A stretch of 64,000 nucleotides of DNA from Fallopia convolvulus (GCA_964016875.1 OZ024719.1:25797877-25861876), one strand, 5' to 3'. Counted from the first letter of the stretch, positions 31,401 to 42,862 are shown. Made by a program: numbers and translations. The notes: a model not told the origin generated them from the letters alone.

Positions 31401-33697
31401 TATTATGTACATGACACTACAATTTGGAGCACTGAATGAAATCAGTAATTCTTACAGAAGAAAGATGAGGGACTAGTATGTGTAAGATCACTTAAAAAAA
31501 TGTTTTGTAGGAGTCATTTTGCTCATATGTTCACTCACCAACCCAACTTAGCTAACAGCATGCATATAGAGCCTTAATAGGGTCTAAATTTAACATGAGA
31601 GTCAAAATTGCCTCTCTTATCTCCTAAAGCACAAGCTTTAGAAGAATAGAAGAAGCTATGACTCTTGAATCTGCCAACTATAAGCGTCTGTAATCCACTT
31701 AATGAGATATTTGTCAAAGGTTTCACGGGTTAATTATACATTTGGTCCCTAACCTTTCATATTTGTTCAACGTTGGACCTCAATCTTTCACGCGTTCCAA
31801 ATTAGTCCTTAAGCTATTGAAAAATGTTTGAAATTGTGCCTCTCTGTTTAAAATATGTTAAAGCTTGGTTAAAAATCACATTTCATCTTTGGTGTGTACT
31901 ATCATGTGGGGGTTTTTGTAATTTCACTTGGAAGGACCTGGCACCTTCTTCCTCCTTTGATGGTTCACAAACTTTTCCATTTTTTTCTTCTTTGTTGGTT
32001 CGAAGACTTGCCATTTTCTTTTCATCTTTGCTGGTTCTGGTTCTAACGGGGTTGAGTGGACACTTCAAATCTACACTCATACCAAGGAGAGGGAAATATT
32101 TGTCAAAGTGATGCCAAATTTGATATTCTAAGCTTCATTGGCATCTTTATGAGGCTGGGTAAGTTCAACTATGTATAACAAAATCAACAAATGGTTTATC
32201 ACCATGACTAAATGCATTACAAAATGCTATGAGCAGGAAATGGGCAAAAGACATATGGGTGAATTTCATTGAAAACAGTATTAGAACAATATATGCAAAA
32301 GGCAAGGTAAGGCATTCAATGAAAGTTGAAGAGCATTAGTTCTCTAAAAGACCACACTCTCTTAGAAAGTGCTTATTCACGAGTAGTCTTTAACAGATAT
32401 GCATAGATATGTAAGTGCAGCATATTATACAGCAATAAATTATAACCAAAACTCCTGCAAAAGTCAGCATACATACTATCAGAAAGAAATTTAACGTAAA
32501 CTCCAAAAGAGCAAACTATTTAAGACCACTAACCTGTCCATAATTCAAGACACCAGCTGAGGGACTGATTTCAATGTTTCCAAACCTCGTCAATTCACCT
32601 CTTGAGAAGTCTTCACCATGAGCGCATTTCATGATATACATACAATCCGTAGTTATAAGCCCAAATCCAAGGTTATCCCAATCAAGGTCTACTTGAGATG
32701 ATTCACTGTAAAGTAGATCAAAGACATAGTGACACATAATTAGCATCTAGACCAATCACCATAAACCAGAGTAGCTAGAAAATTGATAGAGCCACACAAA
32801 ATGTTTTACACTTAATTTTTCAAGATGAACATATAGATACAGTAAAAAAAAAATCATAGACATTTACAAACACCAACATAAAGCAAAGTACAATTTAACC
32901 AGTTGCAATGTCATAAGACATTCAGCAATTTACTTATCATCTACTATAATTCATCATTAACGCAATTCTAGCAAGTTCCTTACATAAAAAGGACAATAAG
33001 GGCTCAACATTATATTCTTATTTATCTTGGAAACGTCAATCATATGATAATATCAACTAATACACATTAACGGCCACAAATAACAATTTCTCATATAGAG
33101 AAAGCATACATCATAAGAGACGAGCAAATGAGAAGAATACAGACTTGAAGATTACTCCATCTTCTTTAGCCTGGGTAGATACCCGAGCCCGAGTTACATG
33201 ATCAGCCCCGAGAGATTGCTTGTGGAGCTGAAGGATAAACGTGCCAAACAGAACACAATAATTCGTCAGACCTCTAACAGATCAAGTAACTATGGATAAT
33301 AAGAAGCGGAAATGGACCAAATTGACTGTAAACAGCAAGACGCAATTGACTTAATATAGATTACATTCATATATTCTCCCAAAGAAGGTGTAATCGACAA
33401 AGGGAAAAGGCAACCGAAAGTCAAATAGCAGAGAAGTTAAGTACGAAAAGCTCAAATTCAATAGCCCGCCGACGCATTGAATAAAAATTAGAGATGATTG
33501 TCTAAACAGTCCATAGATGACCTGCAGAAGGGAGAAGAGAGAAACACCTTGAGCGATAGAGGAGAAGAGGACTTTTTGTCGGCGAAGTAAAACGGGGAGG
33601 AAGGTAGAAGGAAGTGGGCGTGACGATTGGAAGCAAGAAACGCAGAGCCGAATTGAATCCTGGTGGTGGGGGCGGCGGCGCTGGCGATGGTATCCAT
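28461..33697 (-). CDS. BCAT: Branched-chain amino acid aminotransferase, plastid type, ten exons
   Basis: Catalyses the reversible PLP-dependent transfer of the amino group between Leu, Ile or Val and 2-oxoglutarate, the last step of their synthesis. Coding exons: 33548-33697, 33145-33227, 32534-32705, 30987-31163, 30765-30896, 30556-30654, 29723-29839, 29473-29568, 28688-28800, 28461-28578; all borders are GT/AG and the phases agree, giving 418 codons plus stop, the usual length. Residues 1-60 or so are Ser/Ala-rich and basic with few acids, like a plastid transit peptide. Then LDWDNLGFGLITTDCMYIMK, GLFEGLKAYRKEDGKILIFR, and the PLP-lysine context GGTGGIKSIGNYA with Lys264, followed by GTILPGITRKSIIDVARSQG of the class IV fold. 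No frameshift or stop found. The start at 33697 is the only ATG in frame with exon 2. The exon 2 donor (AA|GTCTGT) is the least certain border. Confidence 0.95.
30131..30259. repeat. 65-bp tandem duplication in aminotransferase intron 6
   Basis: Two adjacent copies starting TGCATACTGTAGTTT at 30131 and 30196, with a few differences. Contains no splice-site conflict. Confidence 0.85.
31720..32095. mobile_element. 376-bp insertion in aminotransferase intron 3
   Basis: Bounded by the 13-bp direct repeat ATATTTGTCAAAG at 31707-31719 and 32096-32108. The left part reads TTAATTATACATTTGGTCCC TAACC, a phrase common in dispersed plant repeats. A 13-bp duplication suggests a LINE-mediated insertion, but no tail or internal promoter is clear, so the class is open. 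Confidence 0.55.
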
Positions 33698-33929
33698 TTT
33701 CTTCCGTTTCTGTGGCTTAGTGAGTTTTGGAGGCCGGCAATGGAGAAATGAGAAGACAGCACTCTTCTTGATAATAAGCGCAGATCACAGAATTTGAGTA
33801 TGTTTTGAGGGTTGTAAAAACTAAAAACTCTAAAAAAACCTACATAGTCACCGCTTACTTAACATACCCGAATACCCGACTTTGAGGTAGACGCCGTTGG
33901 ATTCACGTCACGTTTCACAAGTGGATAAA
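33698..33929 (-). promoter_or_regulatory. 5' UTR and proximal promoter region of the aminotransferase gene
   Basis: Sequence upstream of the ATG with no clear TATA box. A second ATG at 33762 opens another frame and would be an upstream ORF only if the transcript reaches that far. The Tourist-like element begins about 230 bp upstream of the start codon. Confidence 0.35.
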
Positions 33930-34650
33930 GGGCTCGTTTGGATATGACATTTGATATCAATAAAAGATTAGGCTGATCAAAGTCAGCCTATCGCATCCTT
34001 TAGGAGGAGGATATGAAGTCTTTAGTGTGTCTGAATTTTGATATCAATATTTATTGTTTGATATAGGATAGGTATTAGTTGTATCTAATATCTCTTGTTT
34101 GACATGTTATAATTTGGTATAGATGTCAATTAAATTCTATCTTTTCAATCAAAATAAAAACAAAAAATCAGATCTTAAAGCATTATAATCAAGCTCATGC
34201 AAAAAGCAATAAGTATAAATCAATAAAAAAGTAACAAAACCTTATTTCTAACGAAAACTAAACTAACATCGAAGGACAAAATCAGAATCAATGTCTCTTG
34301 TTGTTCGGAGGTGTGAAGGCACCGTGAGGTGGTGGGTCGAAAACGTAGGATATGAGTGTGAGAGGCAGTTAATAAGTATCAATCCTAGATCTAAGGTAGA
34401 GGGTGAAGAGAGGGTAACGACGCCGACGGTGTGCTAGCTGAACGACGAGCCGTCGGAATCAATGTTTGTTCAGTGTAGGGGTAGGGTGAAGAACTGAGGC
34501 AAAGATAGCTTAGGAAGAGAAGCGACACAAAAGAGAAAGGGGACACAAAAGATATCAATATATATACCCCAACATAACAAACTTCCGATATCGGTATAGA
34601 TTATCTCTATACCTATATTTGATATGTAGGTATCAATACCAAACAGGCCC
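33930..34650. mobile_element. Tourist-like (PIF/Harbinger) MITE
   Basis: Termini GGGCTCGTTTGGATATGA and, on the minus strand, GGGCCTGTTTGGTATTGA; repeated GATATCAA/TTGATATC subterminal motifs. TAA follows the right end and is one base removed from the left end, compatible with a 3-bp TAA target site. 721 bp. Confidence 0.5.
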
Positions 34651-34682
34651 TAATATTTTAGGTGAATCTCGTACTACATTTT

Positions 34683-35048
34683 TTTGTATACCTGGTCCAA
34701 TACTTCAATGAGTCATTTCTCAACCGGGCGGGCAAACTAGTTGGAAGAGTGGTTCATATAGACAAGACCACAACGGCTTTTATTGAGCTCAAGCAATTTG
34801 TCAAATGAGAAGTTGAAATTGAGTTGTCCCATCAACTCCTTTCACGATCTCAATTTCGCGAGAAGACATGGATGATTCAATATGAAGGGATTCATATGCT
34901 CTGTTATAAATGTGGTTGCATAGCGCATAATATGAATAAGTGCATGATTGATGATGATATTGAGTCATATCATGAGGGTACCAAGGAACTTGAACCAGTT
35001 TTGTCTATACCGACCCATGAGCCGACGGAGCCATCCTTTGGCCCTTGA
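34683..35048 (+). pseudogene. LINE ORF1 relic with CCHC knuckle
   Basis: Reads NRAGKLVGRVVHIDKTTTAF, a stop, then SHQLLSRSQFREKTWMIQYE and CYKCGCIAHNMNKC. This order (DUF4283-type RNA-binding end, basic linker, CCHC knuckle preceded by a YEGIHMLCYKC phrase) is that of ORF1 proteins of plant L1-type LINEs. No ORF2 reverse transcriptase is found nearby. Confidence 0.65.
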
Positions 35049-35424
35049 ATGAAGGTATCCAACTCGGTGAGGCTTCCACACAACAACCTAGGAACACGAT
35101 CCAATCAAGCTACGAAATCCAATGTAGCTAATCCAATTATTTCAATGGAAACCAAATCAATGACAATCCAAGCCACCAAACTAGTGTCAATCAAAGCACG
35201 TCAATGGTGATGTCTAAGCCAAGACAAGGATTGAGATTTGATATTTTCATAGATAATTCAACAATAAATGATACACGGGAGCAAATCATGCTACTTTGCC
35301 TCCTCATGCAAACTAGAGGGAAATTGGACCCAACACTAACCCTAATAGGGTGTATAGTTGGGGTAAATCAAATAGTTACCCACTTTAACTCATGATTTGT
35401 AATCGAATCAAGAAATCATTTTTT
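35049..35424. other. Intergenic, possible continuation of LINE relic
   Basis: Thr/Ser/Asn-rich readings, for example around 35090-35210, are like the linker after LINE ORF1 knuckles, but stops are frequent. Nothing firm. Confidence 0.3.
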
Positions 35425-35619
35425 TGTAAAGCCCGAGGCTTTAGAAGCGCTATCTCATGCCAACCCGAGGACTTCCTAGGAGGTCACCCATCTTGGTACT
35501 ACTCTCGCCCCTGCACGCTTAACTTCCGAGTTCTTTGTCCTCACTCGAACTCAGAAAAGGAAGAGCTCTTGTTGACATGGGGAGCACCTCAATTCCTTAT
35601 AAATTATCGGGGTGTTACA
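35425..35619 (-). mobile_element. Cassandra-type solo LTR carrying 5S rRNA sequence
   Basis: On the minus strand it starts TGTAACACCCCGATAATTTA and ends CGGGCTTTACA, flanked by TTTTT on both sides (35420-35424, 35620-35624). Its centre is closely similar to the 3' two-thirds of plant 5S rRNA. Cassandra is the family of terminal-repeat retrotransposons in miniature whose LTRs carry 5S sequence. Only one LTR remains and no primer-binding site follows, so this is a solo LTR. Confidence 0.85.
35450..35550 (-). other. 5S rRNA-derived segment within the Cassandra LTR
   Basis: Minus strand AACTCGGAAGTTAAGCGTGC and GGCGAGAGTAGTACCAAGAT then GGGTGACCTCCTAGGAAGTC. These cover the internal control region and 3' half of 5S rRNA with a few substitutions. 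It is not a functional 5S gene, since the 5' part and a gene terminator are not in place. Confidence 0.85.
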
Positions 35620-35624
35620 TTTTT

Positions 35625-35978
35625 AGTCTTTTACAGTCTTTATAAAACCTACTACGTTCCTTGGACAAAATGCCAACAAAGAGAAAAGCTCATCCTCCAA
35701 GAAAAAAGATAAAAGAAAAAGACTGTAAAGATTCTCAAACCGCCGCACGAGAGGAAAGTGTTAGATCGACGTGTGTTAGTAATAGGGAAGGGAACTAATA
35801 GTTCCCTTGCACAACATAATTAATAAACACAAAAATAAGACAATTACTTAGATGGATTTTTATATTTCTCTTATTGATAATCACGGAACTAGAAGACAAG
35901 TAAGGATTCCAACGTACTCTCTCCCTAGAATGCTCTCCTAACCTCTCAACCCTTAGTTCCTCTACGTTTAAAGACTGG
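35625..35978. other. Intergenic, nothing recognised
   Basis: No supported feature. The copia relic starts abruptly at its right edge. Confidence 0.4.
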
Positions 35979-38921
35979 TTGTTATTTGGATTTAATGGAT
36001 ACTTTATAGCTCCATCTTTTAGGCAAAATTTGATTTCTATTTCCATTTTGGACAAAGGTGGTTACCGTTTTGGTTTTGGAAATGGATTGTTTAGTATCTA
36101 TTTGAATTCAAATGTTATTGGTATTGGTACTTTAATGGATGGTCTTTATATGCTAGAAGTTGGTGTTTCCCATAATGAAATCCCGCGTAAATTAAATGAG
36201 AATTCCCTATCGTTATGGCATAAGCATTTATGTCACATCTCTAAAGAGAGAATAAAGAGGCTTGTGTCAGATAGGATTCTTGATTCCCTTGATTTAACAG
36301 ACTTTGAGGTCTGTGTTGAGTGTGTTAAGGGGAAATTAACAAACACAAGGAAATTAAGTGCCAACAGAAGTACAAAGGTCTTAGAATTAATTCATACGAA
36401 TATTTGTGGTCCATTTCCTACAGCTGCTTGGGATGGTCAACAATACTTTATTATGTTCATAGATGACTACTCTAGATATGTGTTCTTATATTTGATAAAT
36501 GAGAAATCAAAAGCCTTGGACGTTTTTAAGTCTTATAAAGCTGAAGTTGAACTTCAACTTGGTAGGAAAATTAAGGTTGTCAAATCTGATCGTGGTGGAG
36601 AATACTATGGTAGATATGATGGATTAGGAGAACAACTTCCAAGACCCTTTTCTATCTTCCTAAATGAATGCGGAATCGTCCCAGAATACACTATGAAGGG
36701 CAAACCTAGCATGAATGGTGTTGCTGAGAGACGAAACAGAACGCTTTTGGACATAAGAAGTATGATTAGTCACTCTTCTTTACCCGAATCACTTTGGGGA
36801 GAAGCACTAAAGATTGCAGTATATGTCCTTAATAGAGTACCTAGCAAAGCAATAGCTAAAACCTCATATGAAATGTGGACTGGGAAAAAGCCCAGCATAA
36901 GGCACTTGCACATTTGGGGATGTCCAATTGAGGCTAGGCCGTATAAGCCTAGTGAAAGGAAATTGGAATCTAAGACAGTTAGTTGCTATTTTGTTAGGTA
37001 TGCAGAATGCTCCTGAGGTTTTAAGTTTTATGATCCCACTGCCCGCTCCTTTTTTGAGACAGGTAATGCCAGATTTCTTGAGGATATATAATTTGGAGGG
37101 AAAGAATTGAGGAACATCACTTTTGATGAAATTGTCCCTATAGAAGAGGAATTTATTTCTCTGCCTAATGTGGTTATTGAAAATGATCATGAAATAAATC
37201 CTGACTTTCTCCAAGTTTCAGTTCAAGTTTTGGGCAACAATGAAGTTCCTCCCATAGAGAAAATTCAACAACATCAAGAAGAGCCATTAAGGAGGTCTAA
37301 TATATAGAGAGAGAAGATATGCGATTCCGGATGACTACATTGTGTATCTTATAGAACAAGAGGATCCTATGGGAGTGATTCTAGATGAATATTTCGTGTA
37401 CCTTCTGGAACAAGAAGATTCTACAAGAATTGCAAAGGATGATCCAATCAATCTTCTTGAGGCTCTTTAAAGTTCTAATTCTCTAAATTGTATCAATGCC
37501 ATGAAAGATGAAATGAAAAGCATGAAGGACAATGATATTTGGGATCTTATCGAGTTGCCAAAAGGTGTAAAACTCATTGGTTGCAAATGGATATTTAAGA
37601 CCAAAAGGGATTATAAAGGCAACATTGAAAGATATAAGGCTCGTCTAGTCGCAAAAGAATTTACTCAAAAGGAAGGTATTGACTTTAAAGAGACCTTTTC
37701 TCTAGTCTCATCAAAGGTTTCTTTCAGAATAATAATGGCACTTGTAGCTCATTATGATTTAGAGTTGCATCAAATGGATGTAAAGACAAAGTTTCTTAAT
37801 GGAGACATTGATGAAACGATTTATATAGTGCAACCAGAAAATTTTGAGTCCAAAGATTCGAAATCTATGCTTTGTAAGTTAAAGAAATCCATCTATGGTC
37901 TTAAATAGGCTTCAAGACAGTGGAATCATAAATGTCATCAAGTGATTACCTCATTTGGTTGTGAGGTAAATTAGATTGATGATTGTGCATATCACAAATT
38001 CAATGGGAGAAAATTCATTTTTCTGGTGTTATATGTCGATGACATATTACTGGCTTGTAACGATATAGATGAAGGATCTTGGGGATGTCTCTTTTGTTTT
38101 ATCGAAAAGGTACTAAGCATATTCGGTATGAAAGGTTGTGCATCGATATATACGCCTATAAGTAAGGGAGACTAGTTCACTCTCAAGCAGTGCCCCAAAA
38201 CTGACCTTGAAATAAAGGAGATGCAAAAGATTCCTTATTCCTCTGTGATAGGAAGTCTGATGTATGCTCAAGTTTGTACTCGTCCCGATATAGCATTTGT
38301 AGTGTGACTTTTGGGCAAGTACTTAACTAAACCTAGACTGGATCATTAGAAGGTAGCAAAACGGGTTATGCGGTATTTGTAGAGAACGAATGACTTCGTG
38401 CTAAATTACTGCAAATCGGACAGTTTGGAGATCACATTGGATATTTTCATTCCGATTTCGCAGGATGCCTTGACAGTGGACGATCCACCTCAAACTATAT
38501 TTTTGTGTTAGCTGAAGGGGTTATATCTTGGAAAAGTGTCAAACAAACGCTTGTAGCTACCTCAACCATGGCTGCAGAATTCATGGCTTGCTTTGAGGCA
38601 TCCATTCATGGTGTATGGCTGCGTAATTTTATCATCAGGCTGCGTATGGTCAATGGTATTGAAAGACCATTGAAGTTATATTGTGGCAATAAGTAAGCAT
38701 TTTAGTTCTCCAAGAATAATAGAAGCTCTGTGAAGGAGAAACACATTGACATCAAGTTTTTTTCATTGAAGGAAAACGTTCAGAATGGTCAAATTTTCAT
38801 AGAACATATCAAGACTGACTCAATACTAGCAGATCCGTTGACCAAGGGATTGCATCCTAAGGTCTTTCATGAGCATACTGCTCATATGAGTATTGGCATC
38901 TTTTGTAGTACATTGGTCTAG
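35979..38921 (+). pseudogene. Copia integrase-reverse transcriptase-RNase H relic
   Basis: Integrase frame 35979-37016: LWHKHLCHISKERIKRL and CVECVKGKL zinc-binding region, LIHTNICGPF where the first catalytic Asp of the family is Asn, KSDRGGEYYG (second Asp) and NGVAERRNRTLLD (Glu). Reverse transcriptase begins at 37501 (WDLIELPKGVKLIGCKWIFK), includes LHQMDVKTKFLNGD and, after a TAG at 37906-37908 and frame changes, LYVDDILLACND near 38031. RNase H from 38505 has LVATSTMAAEFMACFEASIH and KEKHIDIKFFSLKENV. Several stops and frame breaks, plus the altered catalytic residue, show a dead copy. Confidence 0.85.
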
Positions 38922-39318
38922 TGAGAGTTTCTATGGATGTTCTAAGTTAAGTTTATGCATAATATGGATGTTATGATTTTATTCATAATGTATTTCTGAA
39001 CTTGTTTATGAAGTTTTGGGTTGATCTCCAAATAAAGTAGGACTAGATGGAAATAGACATTTTTATGGAATCACAGTGCATGTAATTTCCATGTCACTCA
39101 TTCATACTTTATCTATGCCATTGAATATATTAATGTGGTGAACACGGAAGCTTTAGTTATGATATTGGTTAATGAATGCCATCGTGATCTCATATTATTA
39201 TACGAGATGGACCAGATTGATATAAAGGAGAAGTTTGTAAGTTTAGCCAAGACGTGTACACATGAAGAACTTTGGTTAATATAATTGTTTTTTGGTCATA
39301 TGTAGCCCAAATGGGAGA
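38922..39318 (+). other. Copia 3' untranslated region
   Basis: Noncoding sequence between RNase H and the polypurine tract at 39309-39318. Nothing further seen. Confidence 0.5.
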
Positions 39319-39771
39319 TCGTAAGATTATTTTAATCTTATTTTGTGGGCTTACATATTATATATATTTATATTAAATGGTTAAATAATTAACGGGATTA
39401 TTTAAGTGATTCAATTAAGTAAAAAGACCCTCAGATTTCTAATAAATTGTATGGGCCCAATGGGTGGATACCGGATTTGGCCCAATAGGCTTAATGGGGT
39501 CCTTTTTGGCCAAATAAATAGAGATTAGATTATAGTCCCCAACATTTCAATTCATTCAGTGCTTTCTACGATACTCTTCCCATCAAAGTGAAAAGCAAAA
39601 CCCAAGACTTGTTTGAGGAAGACTACATACTTGTGGAATGTGGCTATCAATAGCTATCGATTGAGATTCCACAATAAGTTTGATCGCTCCATAGATTCAA
39701 GTATGTAATTATTGTTCTTAATAACTTGATATGATTGATCTTGGGTATTCAAGAGGGTTAATTTCCTAACA
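39319..39771 (+). repeat. 3' LTR of the truncated copia element
   Basis: Starts TCGTAAG right after the polypurine tract and ends TTTCCTAACA; the minus-strand reading of the end, TGTTAGGAAA, suggests the start was originally similar. Contains GGCCAAATAAATAGAG, a possible TATA-like site, at about 39508. Confidence 0.6.
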
Positions 39772-40452
39772 CTACTTGCTCAAACTTTTTTAAAAATGTG
39801 ATAAAATTCATTAGAATATGAAAGATTTTTTCATACTTTGGCTACCAATGAGTCTCAATATCTAATGAAGGTACAAGAGAATAAATTAACATTAAATTAG
39901 TTTTGATCAACTAAAATTGAAATATAATTCTCTATAGACTTCACCTACTTAATAATATCTAAATGATCTTGTAGTGATGTATTAGAATGACATGCACACA
40001 ACACAAATTTTTACTCTACATATTTTTGGCCAAAGTAATTGCCTATTAAACTTTTGACATATACACCTAGGACAACCAACGAATATGAATCTTCAATCTT
40101 TTACTTATCAAAATTCTAAATATTATCAAGAATTGTTCACATTTTTCATTATAATGATTTTGTATACATATAATGACATTTAAATGTGTGAAAAATATAT
40201 TATTAGATTACAAGCTTTAAATAACATATCAATTGGTATTATTTTAAAATGCAAGAGTTGATAGTTTACTAGCAATGGAGTTTGTTGTCTAAGCCGAACA
40301 TAATGGGTGTTAGTTAGTGTTAACTTTAAGTGAGTTAATTACGTCAATAGTATGTCAACAACTTACCTAACTCTACTATAAATACTTGTCAGTATGCAAT
40401 GTACTCGACATCTTGCAAAGTTGAAAAAATTCTATGTGACAATGTGAGCAGA
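39772..40452. other. Intergenic, nothing recognised
   Basis: AT-rich gap between the copia LTR and the Mutator element. Confidence 0.4.
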
Positions 40453-40460
40453 TTCTTTTT

Positions 40461-40615
40461 GGGATTTTCCTTTTGGTGCTCATAAGGTTTGGACTTTTCC
40501 TCTTGGTATCCAAAAAAGATTATTCCTTTTGGTTCCCTTGTGTTTTTAAACAATTCCTTCCCATAACCTAAATGCACTAAAATGTCAAATTCCATCCATT
40601 TTTAAGAATCTGCGT
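40461..40615. repeat. Left terminal inverted repeat of the MULE
   Basis: Matches the reverse complement of 54967-55121 with scattered substitutions; shared blocks include AAGGTTTGGACTTTTCCTCT and AAACAATTCCTTCCC. Confidence 0.88.
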
Positions 40616-40688
40616 TAAAAATAAAAATCTACATATTTGTTTTTACCCCACTTATTTTACTAATTTAACATACTGAATAAATCAATAT

Positions 40689-40691
<3 letters not shown>

Positions 40692-40753
<62 letters not shown>
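40692..40753. repeat. (CT)n microsatellite
   Basis: About 30 uninterrupted CT units just inside the left MULE TIR. Confidence 0.95.
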
Positions 40754-41260
40754 GAACTATAGGATGACGAGAGGCAACGCATGTGAAGGGCAATTCAGTT
40801 AGTCGGTGAGGTCAGGGCATCAAACAACGGTGAGGTCGAAGGGCAACACTAGGGTGATAAGGACAGTAGTCTGCTGCCCGCGAATCAGAGCCTGCTGCTA
40901 GGGCAATTTAGGTTAGGGCGATTTAGGTGACTAGGGCAATTCAGGTACGATTTCCTCAAATCCAAACCATTTAGCTTCAATTCGTATGTGTGAAATTAGT
41001 ACTTTAATTTTGAATTAGGTTTGAATTAGATTCATTAGCGTATTAGGGTTTATAATTGGAGAAATTTTGAATTTAGGTTTTCAAATTGTAGAAAGTGTGA
41101 AATTTGGGTTCATTTAGACTCTAATTAGATTTAGGATTCATTTAAAATCTAAATCGTTGTTTGAATGCTTAATATTGGACTTAGGATTAGGATTTTTATG
41201 CTTGAATGCTTAAAATCTGTTTTAACTTAGACTTTTAGGGTTTGAATGCTTATAATCTAA

Positions 41261-41564
41261 GTGTCGTTTGGTTGTATATTTGGAAAGGAAATAGTTAAGG
41301 AAATGTATCTAGCATATTTTTAGTTTATGATTCATTGATAAAAGTGGTAACCATTATCCTCCTTTTCTCATTTTTCATGGAAAGTGTGAGCCAACTCTCC
41401 TCATTCCTTTCCTTCATTTTAATATGGTGTAAGCATATCCCCCATTCTCCTCTAATGATTTCCCCTCTCCCTCTCTCTAGACTCAAAAAAAAAGAGGATC
41501 AACATCACTCTTCCATATAATATTTTTTTCCTTTCCTTTCCATACTTTGATACAAAACAGGCCC
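41261..41564. mobile_element. Tourist-like MITE (304 bp) inside the MULE
   Basis: Termini GTGTCGTTTGGTTGTATAT and, on the minus strand, GGGCCTGTTTTGTATCAA, then shared GGAAAGG. Flanked on both sides by TAA (41258-41260, 41565-41567), the PIF/Harbinger target site. Confidence 0.6.
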
Positions 41565-41882
41565 TAATTGGTATCAAACTTTCCACATCCTTAACTCTTT
41601 AACATGCTTAGTGTCTAAATGCTTAGTACCCCTTATCCGGAATAAGATCTTAAAATCTGATTCATAATTTGTATGTATATTCAGTCTCTTAATCTTTGTT
41701 GGTTGCTATTGTTGACTTAAATGGAAACCAATTTTTTTTTACATTGTTCCTTAATCCTTCAGAATGTATAATAATCACCATTGTGTCAATAGTTTTTGTT
41801 GGTTGAAATTTTGTTTAGTGATAATTGTTTGTTGGCTATTTTACTATTTGATTGTGATTGATTTGTTTTTAGGATTGAATAC

Positions 41883-42353
41883 ATGGATTCTCGTGGTTTG
41901 TCATCAACATCTTCAACAAGGCTAAGAGCAAGAGATCAATATTGTACTTGTCAACCACCAAAAATAGTTGGCATTAGGAAATCTGAGTCATTGCAAAACC
42001 CGAATATGTTATACTACAAATGTGACGAGTATAATTTCTTTCGATGGTTGAATGACGAGCATTGGATTGAAAGTTCATCTCGAAATGATGTTGGTGCGAC
42101 TTCTCGAAGTGATATCGATGTCATTAAGGAGCTCGTGGAATTGAAGAATGGCAATAAGGAGCTCATTTCATTTGTTCATGGTGTTGTTAAAGTGGCATTT
42201 GATTTGTACTTAGTCATGTTAGTCATTGTTCTAAACAAATTAAAGTCAACAAATTTTGTACTTAGCTATGTAAGAACCTTACCATGTATTACTTGTAGTA
42301 TTAAATCATGTCATGTTGAACCTTTGTTCTATAATTTTTTAGATTTAATATGA
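41883..42353 (+). CDS. GRF-type zinc-finger protein carried by the MULE
   Basis: A 156-residue frame from the ATG at 41883. Residues 21-61 resemble the GRF zinc finger: CTC (C21, C23), a spacer with NPNMLYYKC (C47) and the FFRW core at 52-55 followed by LNDEHW. One metal ligand expected before FFRW is replaced (YNFFRW), so the finger may not bind zinc normally. A hydrophobic stretch VAFDLYLVMLVIVLNKL (about 108-124) could be a membrane segment or the core of a helix. Small GRF proteins are often found near plant transposons. It lies opposite in strand to the transposase at the far end of the element. Function unknown; the last 30 residues may be read-through of an intron. Confidence 0.6.
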   Translation: MDSRGLSSTSSTRLRARDQYCTCQPPKIVGIRKSESLQNPNMLYYKCDEYNFFRWLNDEHWIESSSRNDVGATSRSDIDVIKELVELKNGNKELISFVHGVVKVAFDLYLVMLVIVLNKLKSTNFVLSYVRTLPCITCSIKSCHVEPLFYNFLDLI

Positions 42354-42862
42354 ATTGAAAAGATGATTGGTAAAAAGATTGGAATTCATAACAAGAATAT
42401 TATATTTGATATCAAACAATTTTGATCATCTGTTAAGATGTTTGGTGGTGATTTGTTTTTTTTCTTTGAACTAGCATACATTTTGATGGTGAAGAACGCT
42501 CTAGTTATATCAACTAGTTTGATTTTGTTCTGGACCTTTAAACTTCTAACTTCTTCAACTAGTATATTTTTGTTCAACTCGTTATTGAAATATTCAAAGA
42601 AGATATTAGAAATTTAAATGTAAACACGCTTGCTATATCAAATCAGAATGCCTATTCAGAGAAATTTAAACCAGAAATAACAAAAAAACCATCCATAATG
42701 GTAAACAAAAGCACCAGCCAGCATGTCACCAAGAATTAACCAAAAATAGGTGCAATTATGCAAGCTAGTTGTAACAAAATTTATCTAAGTCGTTTTTTTT
42801 TCTACCAAACAAGCTCTAGGAAGATGGTCATGTTGTTGATCCCATAACATCACCTTCATGTT

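Larger units (their letters stand above)
35979..39771 (+). mobile_element. 5'-truncated Ty1/copia element with 3' LTR
   Basis: Begins within the region preceding integrase; gag, protease and 5' LTR are missing. It continues through integrase, reverse transcriptase and RNase H to a polypurine tract (AAATGGGAGAT at about 39309) and a 3' LTR of about 450 bp ending CCTAACA at 39771. No target duplication can be tested. Confidence 0.8.

Noticed and set aside
35450..35550. A functional 5S rRNA gene
   Set aside because: The 5' part is missing and the segment is enclosed by TG..CA LTR ends with a target duplication, as in Cassandra.
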